Shown here: piece by piece, positions 1 to 6,673 of the stretch
How positions within the stretch are numbered: position 1 is the stretch's first letter
How the letters are laid out: the number at the start of each line of letters is the position of its first letter
The notes under the pieces: model-generated
Database searches by the model: none
Told to the model about the DNA's origin: nothing
What the model saw: the letters and a program-made list of their open reading frames with translations, nothing else
Source of the DNA: Hyphomicrobiales bacterium
GTDB taxonomy: Bacteria; Pseudomonadota; Alphaproteobacteria; Rhizobiales; OSC116
Assembly: GCA_013214985.1 (NCBI GenBank)
Contig: JABSRY010000087.1
Coordinates: 1-8,134 of the forward strand
Direction: 5' to 3'
Length of the DNA stretch: 8,134 bases
Translations under genes and position numbers: made by a program

Positions 1-182
1 GGAAAATTTGAATCAAATTAAAGGCGTCAGGCTATATCATAAAAGAAAATTATACCGACCCTGCCGCCCTAAAACGCTGGGTCGACCCATTAGAAGTTGG
101 TTATGCCGCCTTATATTATGCCTCAGACGCCTCGTCTGCCATCACTGGCGACAAAGCAAAAATAGACTGTGGTCGGTTCTAA
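1..182 (+). CDS. C-terminal end of a short-chain dehydrogenase/reductase (partial, frame interrupted near the edge)
   Basis: The frame ending at the TAA at 180-182 reads LKRWVDPLEVGYAALYYASD followed by ASSAITGDKAKIDCGRF. This is the usual C-terminal end of classical SDR enzymes: a helix with DPxEVxxAALYxASD, then the S-x-ITG strand and a closing D-x-G. Such enzymes are cytoplasmic NAD(P)-dependent oxidoreductases of alcohols, sugars or acyl-ACP. The Rossmann fold and the Ser-Tyr-Lys catalytic residues would lie left of the window, so the substrate cannot be inferred. The same frame carries a TGA at 9-11, so the upstream part must join from another frame (an indel at or before about base 20) or the gene is broken. 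The gene converges on the IclR gene at 189 with only 6 nt between the stop codons and no terminator. I am confident of the family and unsure whether the gene is intact. Confidence 0.72.
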
Positions 183-188
183 AAACAA

Positions 189-989
189 TTAGGAGTTGGC
201 ATTGTACCCAAGCCGTGATGAGATACTTCTAGCGGCTTTTTCGACATTAGGAATGTAAAAACTCTGTATAATTTGCATATCAAATGCCGCGTTCGGGCCC
301 GAAATATCAATAGCAGCAACGATTGCACCCTCTTTATCAAATATCGGTGCTGAAATCGATATACCATCTTTGCCTGCCGAGCCATAGCTCACCACAATGC
401 CCGTTTCCACCGCTTTATTGACTGCGTCGACCAACATATTGGGCGTATTAGGTGTTTTATCGGTCAGTTGGGTCATTTCAACATCTTTATAAAGTGCCAT
501 CAATTTGCGGCTGGTGAGGTCAGATAATAATATCCAGCCTAGTGGCGACTGATAAGCAGGCATACGGCGCCCAACATTAACATTGCTTAAATGTCCCGAT
601 TTTGACTGGATACATTCTAAAAACAACACTTCTTTTGATTCTAGTATAGCCATATGACTTGATATTTTTGTGTCATCGCGCAGTGATTTTAAATCAGCAC
701 GTGCGGTTTGTATCATTTTCTGGGACGCCAAAAACGAAAAACCTAAATTTAGCACCCGCCCCCCAAGTTCAACATCTTGTGAGCCTTTAGCATTTTGCGT
801 AAACCCCATATAGTTAAGCGTATAGACCAGCCTGAACGCCGATGAACGGCTTATTTCCATCTCACGGGCTAACTCACTAGCGGACATAGGTGCTTCATGT
901 TCTGCCAAAATCTCCAACACTCTTAATCCCCGAAAAAGTCCAGGAACAAAATAAGTATCATGATTCTTATGTTTTTGAAAATTGCCCAT
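189..989 (-). CDS. IclR-family transcriptional regulator (cluster-end regulator)
   Basis: This is a complete IclR-type regulator of 266 residues, the normal length for the family. Residues about 15-75 form the winged helix-turn-helix DNA-binding domain; MSASELAREMEISRSSAFRL (36-55) is the HTH and GFTQ leads into the wing. Residues about 80-260 form the IclR effector-binding domain, with the typical ending GISISAPIFDKEGAIVAAID then ISGP. I start at the ATG at 987-989 because AGGTGG sits just upstream on the minus strand. A GTG two codons earlier (993-995) lies inside that ribosome-binding site and is less likely. The gene follows the sulfatase-like gene on the same strand after 123 nt and has a candidate promoter of its own, so it may be transcribed both alone and from the tct operon. 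By context it probably controls the transporter/hydrolase cluster; its effector is unknown. Confidence 0.93.
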   Translation of the reverse strand: MGNFQKHKNHDTYFVPGLFRGLRVLEILAEHEAPMSASELAREMEISRSSAFRLVYTLNYMGFTQNAKGSQDVELGGRVLNLGFSFLASQKMIQTARADLKSLRDDTKISSHMAILESKEVLFLECIQSKSGHLSNVNVGRRMPAYQSPLGWILLSDLTSRKLMALYKDVEMTQLTDKTPNTPNMLVDAVNKAVETGIVVSYGSAGKDGISISAPIFDKEGAIVAAIDISGPNAAFDMQIIQSFYIPNVEKAARSISSRLGYNANS

Positions 990-995
990 TGCCAC

Positions 996-1005
996 CTGAT
1001 ATCAG
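996..1005. promoter_or_regulatory. Perfect 10-bp palindrome overlapping the iclR ribosome-binding region
   Basis: CTGATATCAG is a perfect palindrome immediately upstream of the AGGTGG ribosome-binding site of the minus-strand iclR gene. Its place, between the predicted promoter and the start codon, would suit an autoregulatory operator. It is short, so it may be chance. Confidence 0.25.
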
Positions 1006-1033
1006 TTCGTTACAGCTCAGTTCTATTTCAACC

Positions 1034-1061
1034 ATTCTATAAAGCAATTAGATTTTAGCAA
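1034..1061 (-). promoter_or_regulatory. Candidate sigma-70 promoter of the left iclR gene
   Basis: On the minus strand TTGCTA (1056-1061, 4 of 6 to consensus) and TAGAAT (1034-1039, 5 of 6) are 16 nt apart. They lie about 45 nt upstream of the iclR start at 989, in the only sizeable gap between the hydrolase and iclR genes. No intrinsic terminator is visible after the hydrolase stop, so read-through from the operon is also likely. Confidence 0.35.
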
Positions 1062-1112
1062 GTGTTCATTTTTAATGACTTTATACGGTGTTTTAATTAG
1101 AAAACCCATCGA

Positions 1113-2513
1113 CTAATTGCCTGCATCATCACATTGTGTGGCAAGTTCAAGCTCACGTTCATCCCAAAACCCAATATGAATGAGTTTATAACGGCCATCA
1201 AAAATCATAATCAATCGGCAGTCACTAATATCTTGGCTCATAACTTTACGCGCCTTACGCATTGAATAATCATATTCACTAATCACATATTCGCGCCTCG
1301 TATCCGCATCACGGCGCCGCGTTTTGTGTAATAAAGATTGGCCTTCTAATATATGATGCGGAATAACACCACCGTTAAAATCTATAAATGTTGGCAATAA
1401 ATCAATGGCTTCGACCAAATCGTCATTAACGGTACCACGCGTTATATCGGCGTCTTTTGAGGGATCAACAATAATTAGTGGCACTTTCACCGATTGCTGA
1501 TGGAATAATTCTTTTTCCCCAAGCCAATGATCACCAAGATAGTCACCGTGATCGGAGGTAAATATAATAAGCGTATTTTGCTTTAAGTTTTTTTGCTCCA
1601 AAAACCCCATTAACCTGCCAATCTGATCGTCTATTTGCTTAATTAGACCCATATAGGCGGGTATCACCCTTTCACGCACGCCCTCACGTGCAAAAACTTG
1701 GCTAAACCTGTGTTGGTAATAAGCTTTTAAAATTGGGTGTGCATCGCGCTTTTCTTGTTCGTTGCGAATAACGGGTATGACATCCGCTTCAGAATATAAA
1801 TTATGATACGGCTCTGGCACAATATATGGCCAATGCGGTTTCATATAGCTTAAATGTAAACACCAAGGCGTATCGCCAGCATCTTCAATAAACGCCATTG
1901 CCCTATCGGTTGTATAGGGTGTTTCAGAGGCTTGCTCTTTCACGCGTGCGGGCTTATCGGCGTGCGATAATAACCAGCCAGAAAGAATTTCGGCATCAGG
2001 CCCATCGGCGCTATTTACCCATTGCTCCCAAGGGTTTGGGCCGTTAAAGCCCAAGCCTTCTAAATAGTCATTATAATGGCTTGGCTGTTTGCCACCCGTG
2101 GGGTGTAACCCATCCAGTCGATCCCAAACTTCAAACCCGCATTCCGATAGGCTGGCTCCAATTGCCGAATTGGGGTCTAAACCAAGTCTTTTCATGCCTT
2201 CTATATCGGCCGTCATATGGGTTTTACCGCATAGTGCAGTTCGTACATTTAGCGGCTTTAAATGGTCACCAATGGTCATCTCCCCTACCCTAAGCGGAAA
2301 ATTGTTCCAAGTAGAACCATGCGACCTAACATACCGCGCCGTGTAAAAACTCATGCGGCTTGGCCCACATATTGGCGATTGAACATAGGCATTGTCGAAC
2401 CTAACGCCATTTTTTGCCAATTCATCAATATTGGGTGTTTGCAAGCTAGGGTGACCAGTACAGCTAAGATAGTCATAGCGTAATTGATCGCACATTATAA
2501 ATAAAACATTCAT
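1113..2513 (-). CDS. Sulfatase / phosphonate monoester hydrolase-like enzyme of the alkaline phosphatase superfamily, short C-terminus
   Basis: This 466-residue protein is a formylglycine-dependent hydrolase. It has the N-terminal metal-binding DQ (9-10), the sulfatase signature C49-G-P-S-R53 (Cys49 would become formylglycine), GKTHM (96-100, usual GKxH), H227 in KPHWPY, the metal pair D321-H322 in TSDHGDYLGDH, and K334. All catalytic positions I can assign are present. Features such as DGLHPTGG, FTSDHGDYLGDH and EYDYS resemble phosphonate monoester hydrolase/phosphodiesterases more than choline sulfatases, so a sulfate, phosphonate or phosphodiester bond could be cut. There is no signal peptide, which implies a cytoplasmic enzyme acting on imported substrate. 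The start is 6 nt after tctA, with AGAGGA inside the tctA tail. The protein stops soon after FDGRYKLIHI, about 50 or more residues earlier than relatives I remember; the last 17 residues (from about 450) look unlike the family. The exact substrate is unknown. Confidence 0.88.
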   Translation of the reverse strand: MNVLFIMCDQLRYDYLSCTGHPSLQTPNIDELAKNGVRFDNAYVQSPICGPSRMSFYTARYVRSHGSTWNNFPLRVGEMTIGDHLKPLNVRTALCGKTHMTADIEGMKRLGLDPNSAIGASLSECGFEVWDRLDGLHPTGGKQPSHYNDYLEGLGFNGPNPWEQWVNSADGPDAEILSGWLLSHADKPARVKEQASETPYTTDRAMAFIEDAGDTPWCLHLSYMKPHWPYIVPEPYHNLYSEADVIPVIRNEQEKRDAHPILKAYYQHRFSQVFAREGVRERVIPAYMGLIKQIDDQIGRLMGFLEQKNLKQNTLIIFTSDHGDYLGDHWLGEKELFHQQSVKVPLIIVDPSKDADITRGTVNDDLVEAIDLLPTFIDFNGGVIPHHILEGQSLLHKTRRRDADTRREYVISEYDYSMRKARKVMSQDISDCRLIMIFDGRYKLIHIGFWDERELELATQCDDAGN

Positions 2514-2519
2514 CTAAAT

Positions 2520-4046
2520 TTAATCCTCTGACAATTCATCCGTCGTATTTTTAGTGGCGTTAGGCATTTTAAACATGAAAAAATAAATTGAACCCATTGC
2601 TAGTAAGATCAAACCAATTGCAACAGGGTGATTGACCAGATCGGCATAATCCCCATCTAAAATATTTAGTGTCTGGCCTAAAGAAAGTTCAAACCTATCG
2701 CCCAAAAAGAAGGCAATAATAAACACAACTGTCGGAAAACCGAGCATGTTCATTATATAACCCAACAGCGCAAATATAAGCATTATTACCACCCCAAACA
2801 TACCGCCTGTAGAGAGGTATACGCCAACAATGCATAATAAAATTGCACTGGAAAATATTACCGATTCTGGCGCAGAGACTATTTTAATCCAAAGCCTCAT
2901 GCCAAATAAACCAACTCCAAAATTGACCATATTTGCCATAATCATCGCACCAAAAAGGCCATATATTAAACGCCCCTGCTCTTGAAATAAAAGTGGCCCA
3001 GGCTGAATTCCCTGAACCAAAAACGCACTAATAATCAGCGCGGCAGATGCGCTACCTGGTAAACCTAGGGTTAAAAGCGGTATAAAATCGGCACCTGCAA
3101 CACTGCTGTTTGCAGATTCGGTTGCAGCGATACCCTTTATGTTGCCTTTGCCGTAACTATTTGGATTTTTGGAACTGTTTTTTTGAAATGCATAACTCAT
3201 AAAGGCTGCTGCGGTCGAACCCACACCAGGTATTGCACCCAATATAGTGCCAATGGTTGCACCGCGCAAAAGCGTATAACGCACGGCCCAATATTCTTTG
3301 AACGATATTCTAGTGTCTTCTGGGCTTTGATTTTTGGGGATGACAATCGCGGCACGGGTTGCATTTTCCATACTGGCCAACCGTCTAAAAATCTCAGATA
3401 CGGCCAACATGCCAATAGCGACGGATGCGATCGGTAAGCCATCGTATAAAGTAAAATTGCCAAATATAAACCGTGGGGTGCTATTTTCGGGGTCAAGACC
3501 GATGCAAGCACATAAAATACCCAAACATGCAGCAATAATGCCTTTGGAAATAGTATCCCCCACCAAGCCCGCAATGATTGAAAATGAAAAAATCATGAGC
3601 GCAAAAATTTCAATCAGCCCCATTTTTAATGCCAAAGCCGCAAGTGGTACAGAAACCGTAATCAGAACTAAGTCACTAAAAACATCACCGGTTATTGACG
3701 AATATAAAGCCATTTTAGTGGCTTTCAGTGGCTTGCCCTTTTTGGTAAGTGGATAACCATCTAGTGCAGTGGCGGCGGCATCAGGTGTGCCTGGTGTGTT
3801 GATTAATATGGCTGGGATTGCACCACCAACAAGGCCACCTTTATGAATGCCAATCAGCAAACTTAAAGCAGGTAGCGGGTTTAATATAAATGTGAATGGA
3901 ATGGCAATGGCCATCGTCATAACTGGCCCAATACCAGGAATGGCGCCTACAAATTGCCCAATGATAATTCCCGCGATGACAAATATTAAATTAGTCGGGC
4001 TAAACGCATCGCCTAAACCCGCCAATATGGTTGCAAAATCTAACAT
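2520..4046 (-). CDS. tctA: Tripartite tricarboxylate transporter, large membrane subunit TctA
   Basis: TctA is the 508-residue inner-membrane channel of a TTT importer, about the usual 500 residues for the family. It moves a carboxylate or similar anion delivered by the periplasmic TctC, driven by an ion gradient. The sequence is hydrophobic throughout with about 10-12 membrane segments. It shows the internal two-fold duplication of TctA: GAIPGIGP (34-41) is echoed by GAIPGVGS (270-277), and the substrate-loop motif INTPGTPDAAATALDGYPL (82-100) by LTLGLPGSASAALI (326-339). The polar tail ends in DELSED. The ATG at 4044-4046 has AGGA 8 nt upstream and lies 9 nt after tctB; the hydrolase gene follows at once, so these genes are surely co-transcribed. 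TTT systems take up citrate, tartrate, terephthalate and many other acids, so the family alone does not name the solute. Confidence 0.96.
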   Translation of the reverse strand: MLDFATILAGLGDAFSPTNLIFVIAGIIIGQFVGAIPGIGPVMTMAIAIPFTFILNPLPALSLLIGIHKGGLVGGAIPAILINTPGTPDAAATALDGYPLTKKGKPLKATKMALYSSITGDVFSDLVLITVSVPLAALALKMGLIEIFALMIFSFSIIAGLVGDTISKGIIAACLGILCACIGLDPENSTPRFIFGNFTLYDGLPIASVAIGMLAVSEIFRRLASMENATRAAIVIPKNQSPEDTRISFKEYWAVRYTLLRGATIGTILGAIPGVGSTAAAFMSYAFQKNSSKNPNSYGKGNIKGIAATESANSSVAGADFIPLLTLGLPGSASAALIISAFLVQGIQPGPLLFQEQGRLIYGLFGAMIMANMVNFGVGLFGMRLWIKIVSAPESVIFSSAILLCIVGVYLSTGGMFGVVIMLIFALLGYIMNMLGFPTVVFIIAFFLGDRFELSLGQTLNILDGDYADLVNHPVAIGLILLAMGSIYFFMFKMPNATKNTTDELSED

Positions 4047-4055
4047 ATTTTGTTC

Positions 4056-4475
4056 CTACATCAATTGCCTATCAAGGAGTTGCGTTACGATCGCCCAAAT
4101 GGCAGGCGGCAAAATCACCACGCCAAATGTTAACCATAATTTACGTCTTTCGCCGACAATCCACATAATTGCAAGTGCCATTAATGGCGCAACATATAGA
4201 AAACCAAACAAACTCATTAAATAGGCAGTTAAACCAACCCCAAATACAAATATGATGACATTTAGCAATAATCTGAAATTCACCTGCAAATCTGCTGTTG
4301 GTTTTAAAACCAGCAAACAAGCCATAATGGCAATTATATAAGCCATTATATTAGGCAAGCTATTTGGTTCTATCACGCCATATCCTATATATTCTGTTTG
4401 GGTAGGTATGATGTAAAAATATAATATATTGGCAAACAGAAATAAAATAATACCTATAAATCGGTCTACTTTCAT
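4056..4475 (-). CDS. tctB: Tripartite tricarboxylate transporter, small membrane subunit TctB
   Basis: TctB is the small integral-membrane partner of TctA. From the ATG at 4473-4475 it has 139 residues, beginning MKVDRFIGIILFLFANILYF, with four hydrophobic segments (about 5-22, 40-58, 66-85 and 91-135, the last a pair). TctB proteins are poorly conserved, and the call rests on this topology plus its place between tctC and tctA. I prefer this ATG because AAAGGAAA lies about 11 nt upstream. The frame stays open back to a GTG at 4506-4508, but that codon lies within the strong tctC-tctB hairpin and would put a basic tail before the normal start. The stop is 9 nt from tctA. Confidence 0.88.
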   Translation of the reverse strand: MKVDRFIGIILFLFANILYFYIIPTQTEYIGYGVIEPNSLPNIMAYIIAIMACLLVLKPTADLQVNFRLLLNVIIFVFGVGLTAYLMSLFGFLYVAPLMALAIMWIVGERRKLWLTFGVVILPPAIWAIVTQLLDRQLM

Positions 4476-4500
4476 AAGTCTAGCTTTCCTTTTAAAACCA

Positions 4501-4526
4501 ATAGGCACCCGTTAACGAATGCCTAT
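4501..4526 (-). terminator. Intercistronic hairpin between tctC and tctB (attenuator or mRNA stabiliser)
   Basis: On the minus strand ATAGGCATTCG and CGGGTGCCTAT form an 11-bp stem (two G-U pairs) around a TTAA loop. It begins 12 nt after the restored tctC stop (4539) and is followed by a short TTTT. The T run is weak for a full terminator. A hairpin directly after a binding-protein gene commonly keeps that part of the mRNA abundant while lowering expression of the membrane genes behind it. Confidence 0.65.
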
Positions 4527-4538
4527 ATTCACAGGTTT

Positions 4539-5497
4539 CTACTTTTTAAGTGCAGCGTCTATCAGACTCTGAATTTCGCTTGCACCATTTACTAACTTAT
4601 CTCGTGTACCATCTGGCCCCAAGTTAACAGGTACTGTGTTTAGCAAATTTTTAACAATTTTTGCCACCTCATCACTTTTTAGTGCATTAGCCAACACCTT
4701 AACCAAAGTGGCTTTAACGTCATCGGCATGGCCTTTTGGAGCAGCAATATAAAAAAAGGTTCAACACTGTTTCCAAAGCCTTGTTCTACCATGGTTTCTA
4801 CATCTGGTGCATATGAATGGCGATCGTTTGTAGCAACCGCTAATAGTTTGATTTTGCCCGATTCTAAATATTTAATATGTGTGCCAGCACTAAAGCCAAT
4901 ATCAACATGACCGCCCAGAATGGACTGCATAATCTCAGCCGCGCTTTTATGCGATATTAAACTTAACTTAACGCCCGATTTATTGGCCGCCGCCATGATT
5001 AAGAATTTTTGTGGCCCCGCATCAAAACCAACCTTACCTTTGCCATTTTTTTTGACATATTCAATATATTCTTTAAAGCTATTATAAGGGGCATCGGCAT
5101 TGGCGATGATCGATAGTGGGGCGGTTGCAATGGTGGCTAAATAGTCAAAATCATCGGCTTTGAAGGGTATTTTATCACCGCGCAAAGACAGTTGCATTAA
5201 TATTGGTAAATTTACCCCAATTCCAAGTTTGTGACCATCTGGTTTTTGAGTGGCGAGAACTGAAAACATAGCCACGCCCCCGCCGCCAGGTTTATTTTCG
5301 ACAATTATATCCCAACCAGTTTGGGCTTCTAATGATTTGCCGATAACCCTTGCTAATGTATCTGTAGATCCACCAGCACCAAAACCAACCTGCAAAGTAA
5401 TTGGCCCAGATGGTTTCCAATCTTGCGCGTTGGCAAAAGTTGATAAGGCAACCAGTGACGCCAATGTGGCTAAATTCTTAAATAACTTGAAAATCAT
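4539..5497 (-). pseudogene. tctC: Tripartite tricarboxylate transporter solute-binding protein TctC, frameshifted near the C-terminus
   Basis: This is a TctC/Bug-type periplasmic binding protein that captures the solute for TctAB. Residues 1-24 are a Sec signal peptide with cleavage after FANA. Family motifs follow: GFGAGGSTDTLAR (38-50), ENKPGGGG (67-74), LGGHVDIGFSA (194-204) and the ligand-loop region to EPFF. The ATG at 5495-5497 has AGAGGGA about 7 nt upstream. After F249 the frame read through the T7 run (plus-strand A7 at 4751-4757) gives 23 aberrant residues and stops at 4679. One base back, translation continues as YIAAPKGHADDVKATLVKVL and on to LIDAALKK, stopping at the TAG at 4539-4541. 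Joined, the protein is 319 residues, the family norm. The cause may be a missing T in the sequence, a real mutation, or slippage at U-UUU-UUU. If it is a sequencing error, this is an ordinary tctC gene. Confidence 0.93.
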
Positions 5498-5575
5498 TAT
5501 TTTCCCTCTTAATGTTACGGTTTAAACTAAACTTGGTTTCTACTATTTAATTTATAAAAAAGTTTTGCAAATTTA

Positions 5576-5603
5576 TTGATTTACCGCAATAATGCATTAA
5601 AAT
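5576..5603 (+). promoter_or_regulatory. Candidate sigma-70 promoter of the right iclR gene
   Basis: TTGATT (5576-5581, 4 of 6 to consensus) and TAAAAT (5598-5603, 5 of 6) are 16 nt apart. Transcription would begin near 5610, inside the inverted repeat that starts at 5603. That arrangement suits autorepression by the gene's own product. Confidence 0.45.
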
Positions 5604-5623
5604 CGTTCCACTAGATGGAACGA
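5603..5623. promoter_or_regulatory. Perfect inverted repeat, probable IclR operator
   Basis: TCGTTCCA and TGGAACGA are perfect 8-nt reverse complements separated by CTAGA, 21 bp in all. The site lies 23 nt before the iclR start and abuts its predicted -10 box, and it is upstream of tctC on the other strand. Many IclR-type regulators bind GTTCCA- or TGGAA-containing palindromes in a divergent promoter region. The link to the IclR encoded here is inferred from position. Confidence 0.65.
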
Positions 5624-5646
5624 CCGTTTTTAAATAGGCGAATTCA

Positions 5647-6474
5647 ATGGGCACCAGATCACTAGACCGTGGCATTTATTTACTAGAAATATTGTCACAA
5701 AATATATCATGTTCTTTAGCGGACTTGCACAAAAGCACAGGTTTAGCGAAACCAACTATTTGCCGAATGATGGACACTCTAATAAGCCGAGGTTGGGTAA
5801 GGCGCTCAATCATCGATAAACACTACAGGCTAAACATCACGGTATCTAATTTTGAAAAAAAGTCGTTATCTGGTGATGGCGCTATTATATTTGATATTGT
5901 TATGCCGCATTTAATTAAGCTCACCACACAAATTTATTGGCCCGCAAGTTTTCATATTCTAAACGGCATTCAACTAAAAATTGCCGATGGGACAGATAAA
6001 CTTAGCCCGTTTGGAATGCATAATACGATTATCGACCTTGATGTGAATATGTTTAATTCTGCAACAGGAATGGCATGTTTAATGTGTATGGATAATCACG
6101 AAATTGAAAAAATTCATGAACAAACTAAAGATAATGCTTATTTGGGTCTTAAAATATTGCACCTAACTTTTGATCAATTTATAGATAAAATCGAACAAGC
6201 ACGCCAATATGGTTACGGCTACAGACTTAAAAAACATCAAACTATTAAATCAATTGATGATCGCCTAGAAAACCGCCATTCAAATAATGTTGATGATGGC
6301 CTTTCGGCCATAGCAGTTGCTATTAAAACCGAGAATAAAATTTATGGTGCCATAAATTTGTATTGGCCAAAAACTTATAAAACTCATATCCAGTTTGCTG
6401 ATGATTTTTTGATTAACCTACAACATACAGCCAAAGACATCAGCGATAGTTTGGCAGAAGTTACAGGCATATAA
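5647..6474 (+). CDS. IclR-family transcriptional regulator, divergent from the tct operon
   Basis: This 275-residue protein has the IclR architecture. SLDRGIYLLEIL (5-16) opens the winged HTH domain, with LADLHKSTGLAKPTICRMMD (24-43) as the HTH and GWVRR starting the wing. An effector domain follows from about residue 80. The segment IYWPASFHI then LSPFGMHNTI and NSATGMACLM recalls the MhpR-like branch, whose members respond to aromatic or related acids, but this is only a resemblance. The ending is unusually rich in Asn, Lys, Ile and Asp, with an extra polar stretch around 212-228 (SIDDRLENRHSNNVDDG). The ATG at 5647 has AGG 8 nt upstream. Transcribed away from tctC across a shared palindrome, it is the likeliest direct regulator of the transporter operon. 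It shows little likeness to the other IclR in this window, so the pair is not a recent duplication. Confidence 0.9.
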   Translation: MGTRSLDRGIYLLEILSQNISCSLADLHKSTGLAKPTICRMMDTLISRGWVRRSIIDKHYRLNITVSNFEKKSLSGDGAIIFDIVMPHLIKLTTQIYWPASFHILNGIQLKIADGTDKLSPFGMHNTIIDLDVNMFNSATGMACLMCMDNHEIEKIHEQTKDNAYLGLKILHLTFDQFIDKIEQARQYGYGYRLKKHQTIKSIDDRLENRHSNNVDDGLSAIAVAIKTENKIYGAINLYWPKTYKTHIQFADDFLINLQHTAKDISDSLAEVTGI

Positions 6475-6621
6475 CGAAATTAGCACCATGCACCTTCGCC
6501 CATAGGTATCATGAAGTTATTCAATTTGTGTAATGCAGTATTTAGAATTATACATGTAACCCGCATAATAGTGAAATAAGGCATTAAAATAATATACTAC
6601 AAAATATAGCCGCTCTTTCTT

Positions 6622-6651
6622 TTGTTTCAAATATAGGTTAACCTGTAGACT
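6622..6651 (+). promoter_or_regulatory. Weak candidate promoter for the small basic protein
   Basis: TTGTTT (6622-6627) and TAGACT (6646-6651, 4 of 6) are 18 nt apart, about 22 nt before the start codon at 6674. A perfect palindrome AGGTTAACCT (6635-6644) lies between them and could be an operator. The rest of the stretch from 6475 shows no gene and no clear terminator after the IclR gene. Confidence 0.3.
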
Positions 6652-6673
6652 AATTAAAAAAAAGGCCATTCCG

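Larger units (their letters stand above)
5498..5646. promoter_or_regulatory. Divergent control region between tctC and the right iclR gene
   Basis: This 149-nt AT-rich region must hold promoters for the tct operon (leftward) and the IclR gene (rightward). The rightward promoter and an inverted repeat are listed separately. For the leftward side I see only loose matches, such as TTGCAA or TATAAA in the AT stretch around 5545-5570 with poor spacing, so I do not assign that promoter. A GTTTAAAC palindrome at 5520-5527 lies in the predicted tctC leader and may be chance. Confidence 0.6.

Noticed and set aside
8..232. Plus-strand 74-residue frame at the left edge
   Set aside because: It is out of frame with the recognisable SDR ending and is rich in Arg, Leu and Cys as shadow frames are; its first codons could at most be the upstream part of the frameshifted SDR.
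2302..2318. GTTC...GAAC partial inverted repeat inside the hydrolase gene
   Set aside because: It shares only a half-site with the palindrome at 5603 and lies deep in coding sequence.
3197..3574. Minus-strand 125-residue frame and plus-strand frames inside tctA
   Set aside because: They are alternative frames of a clear, full-length TctA gene, with low-complexity or non-family sequence.
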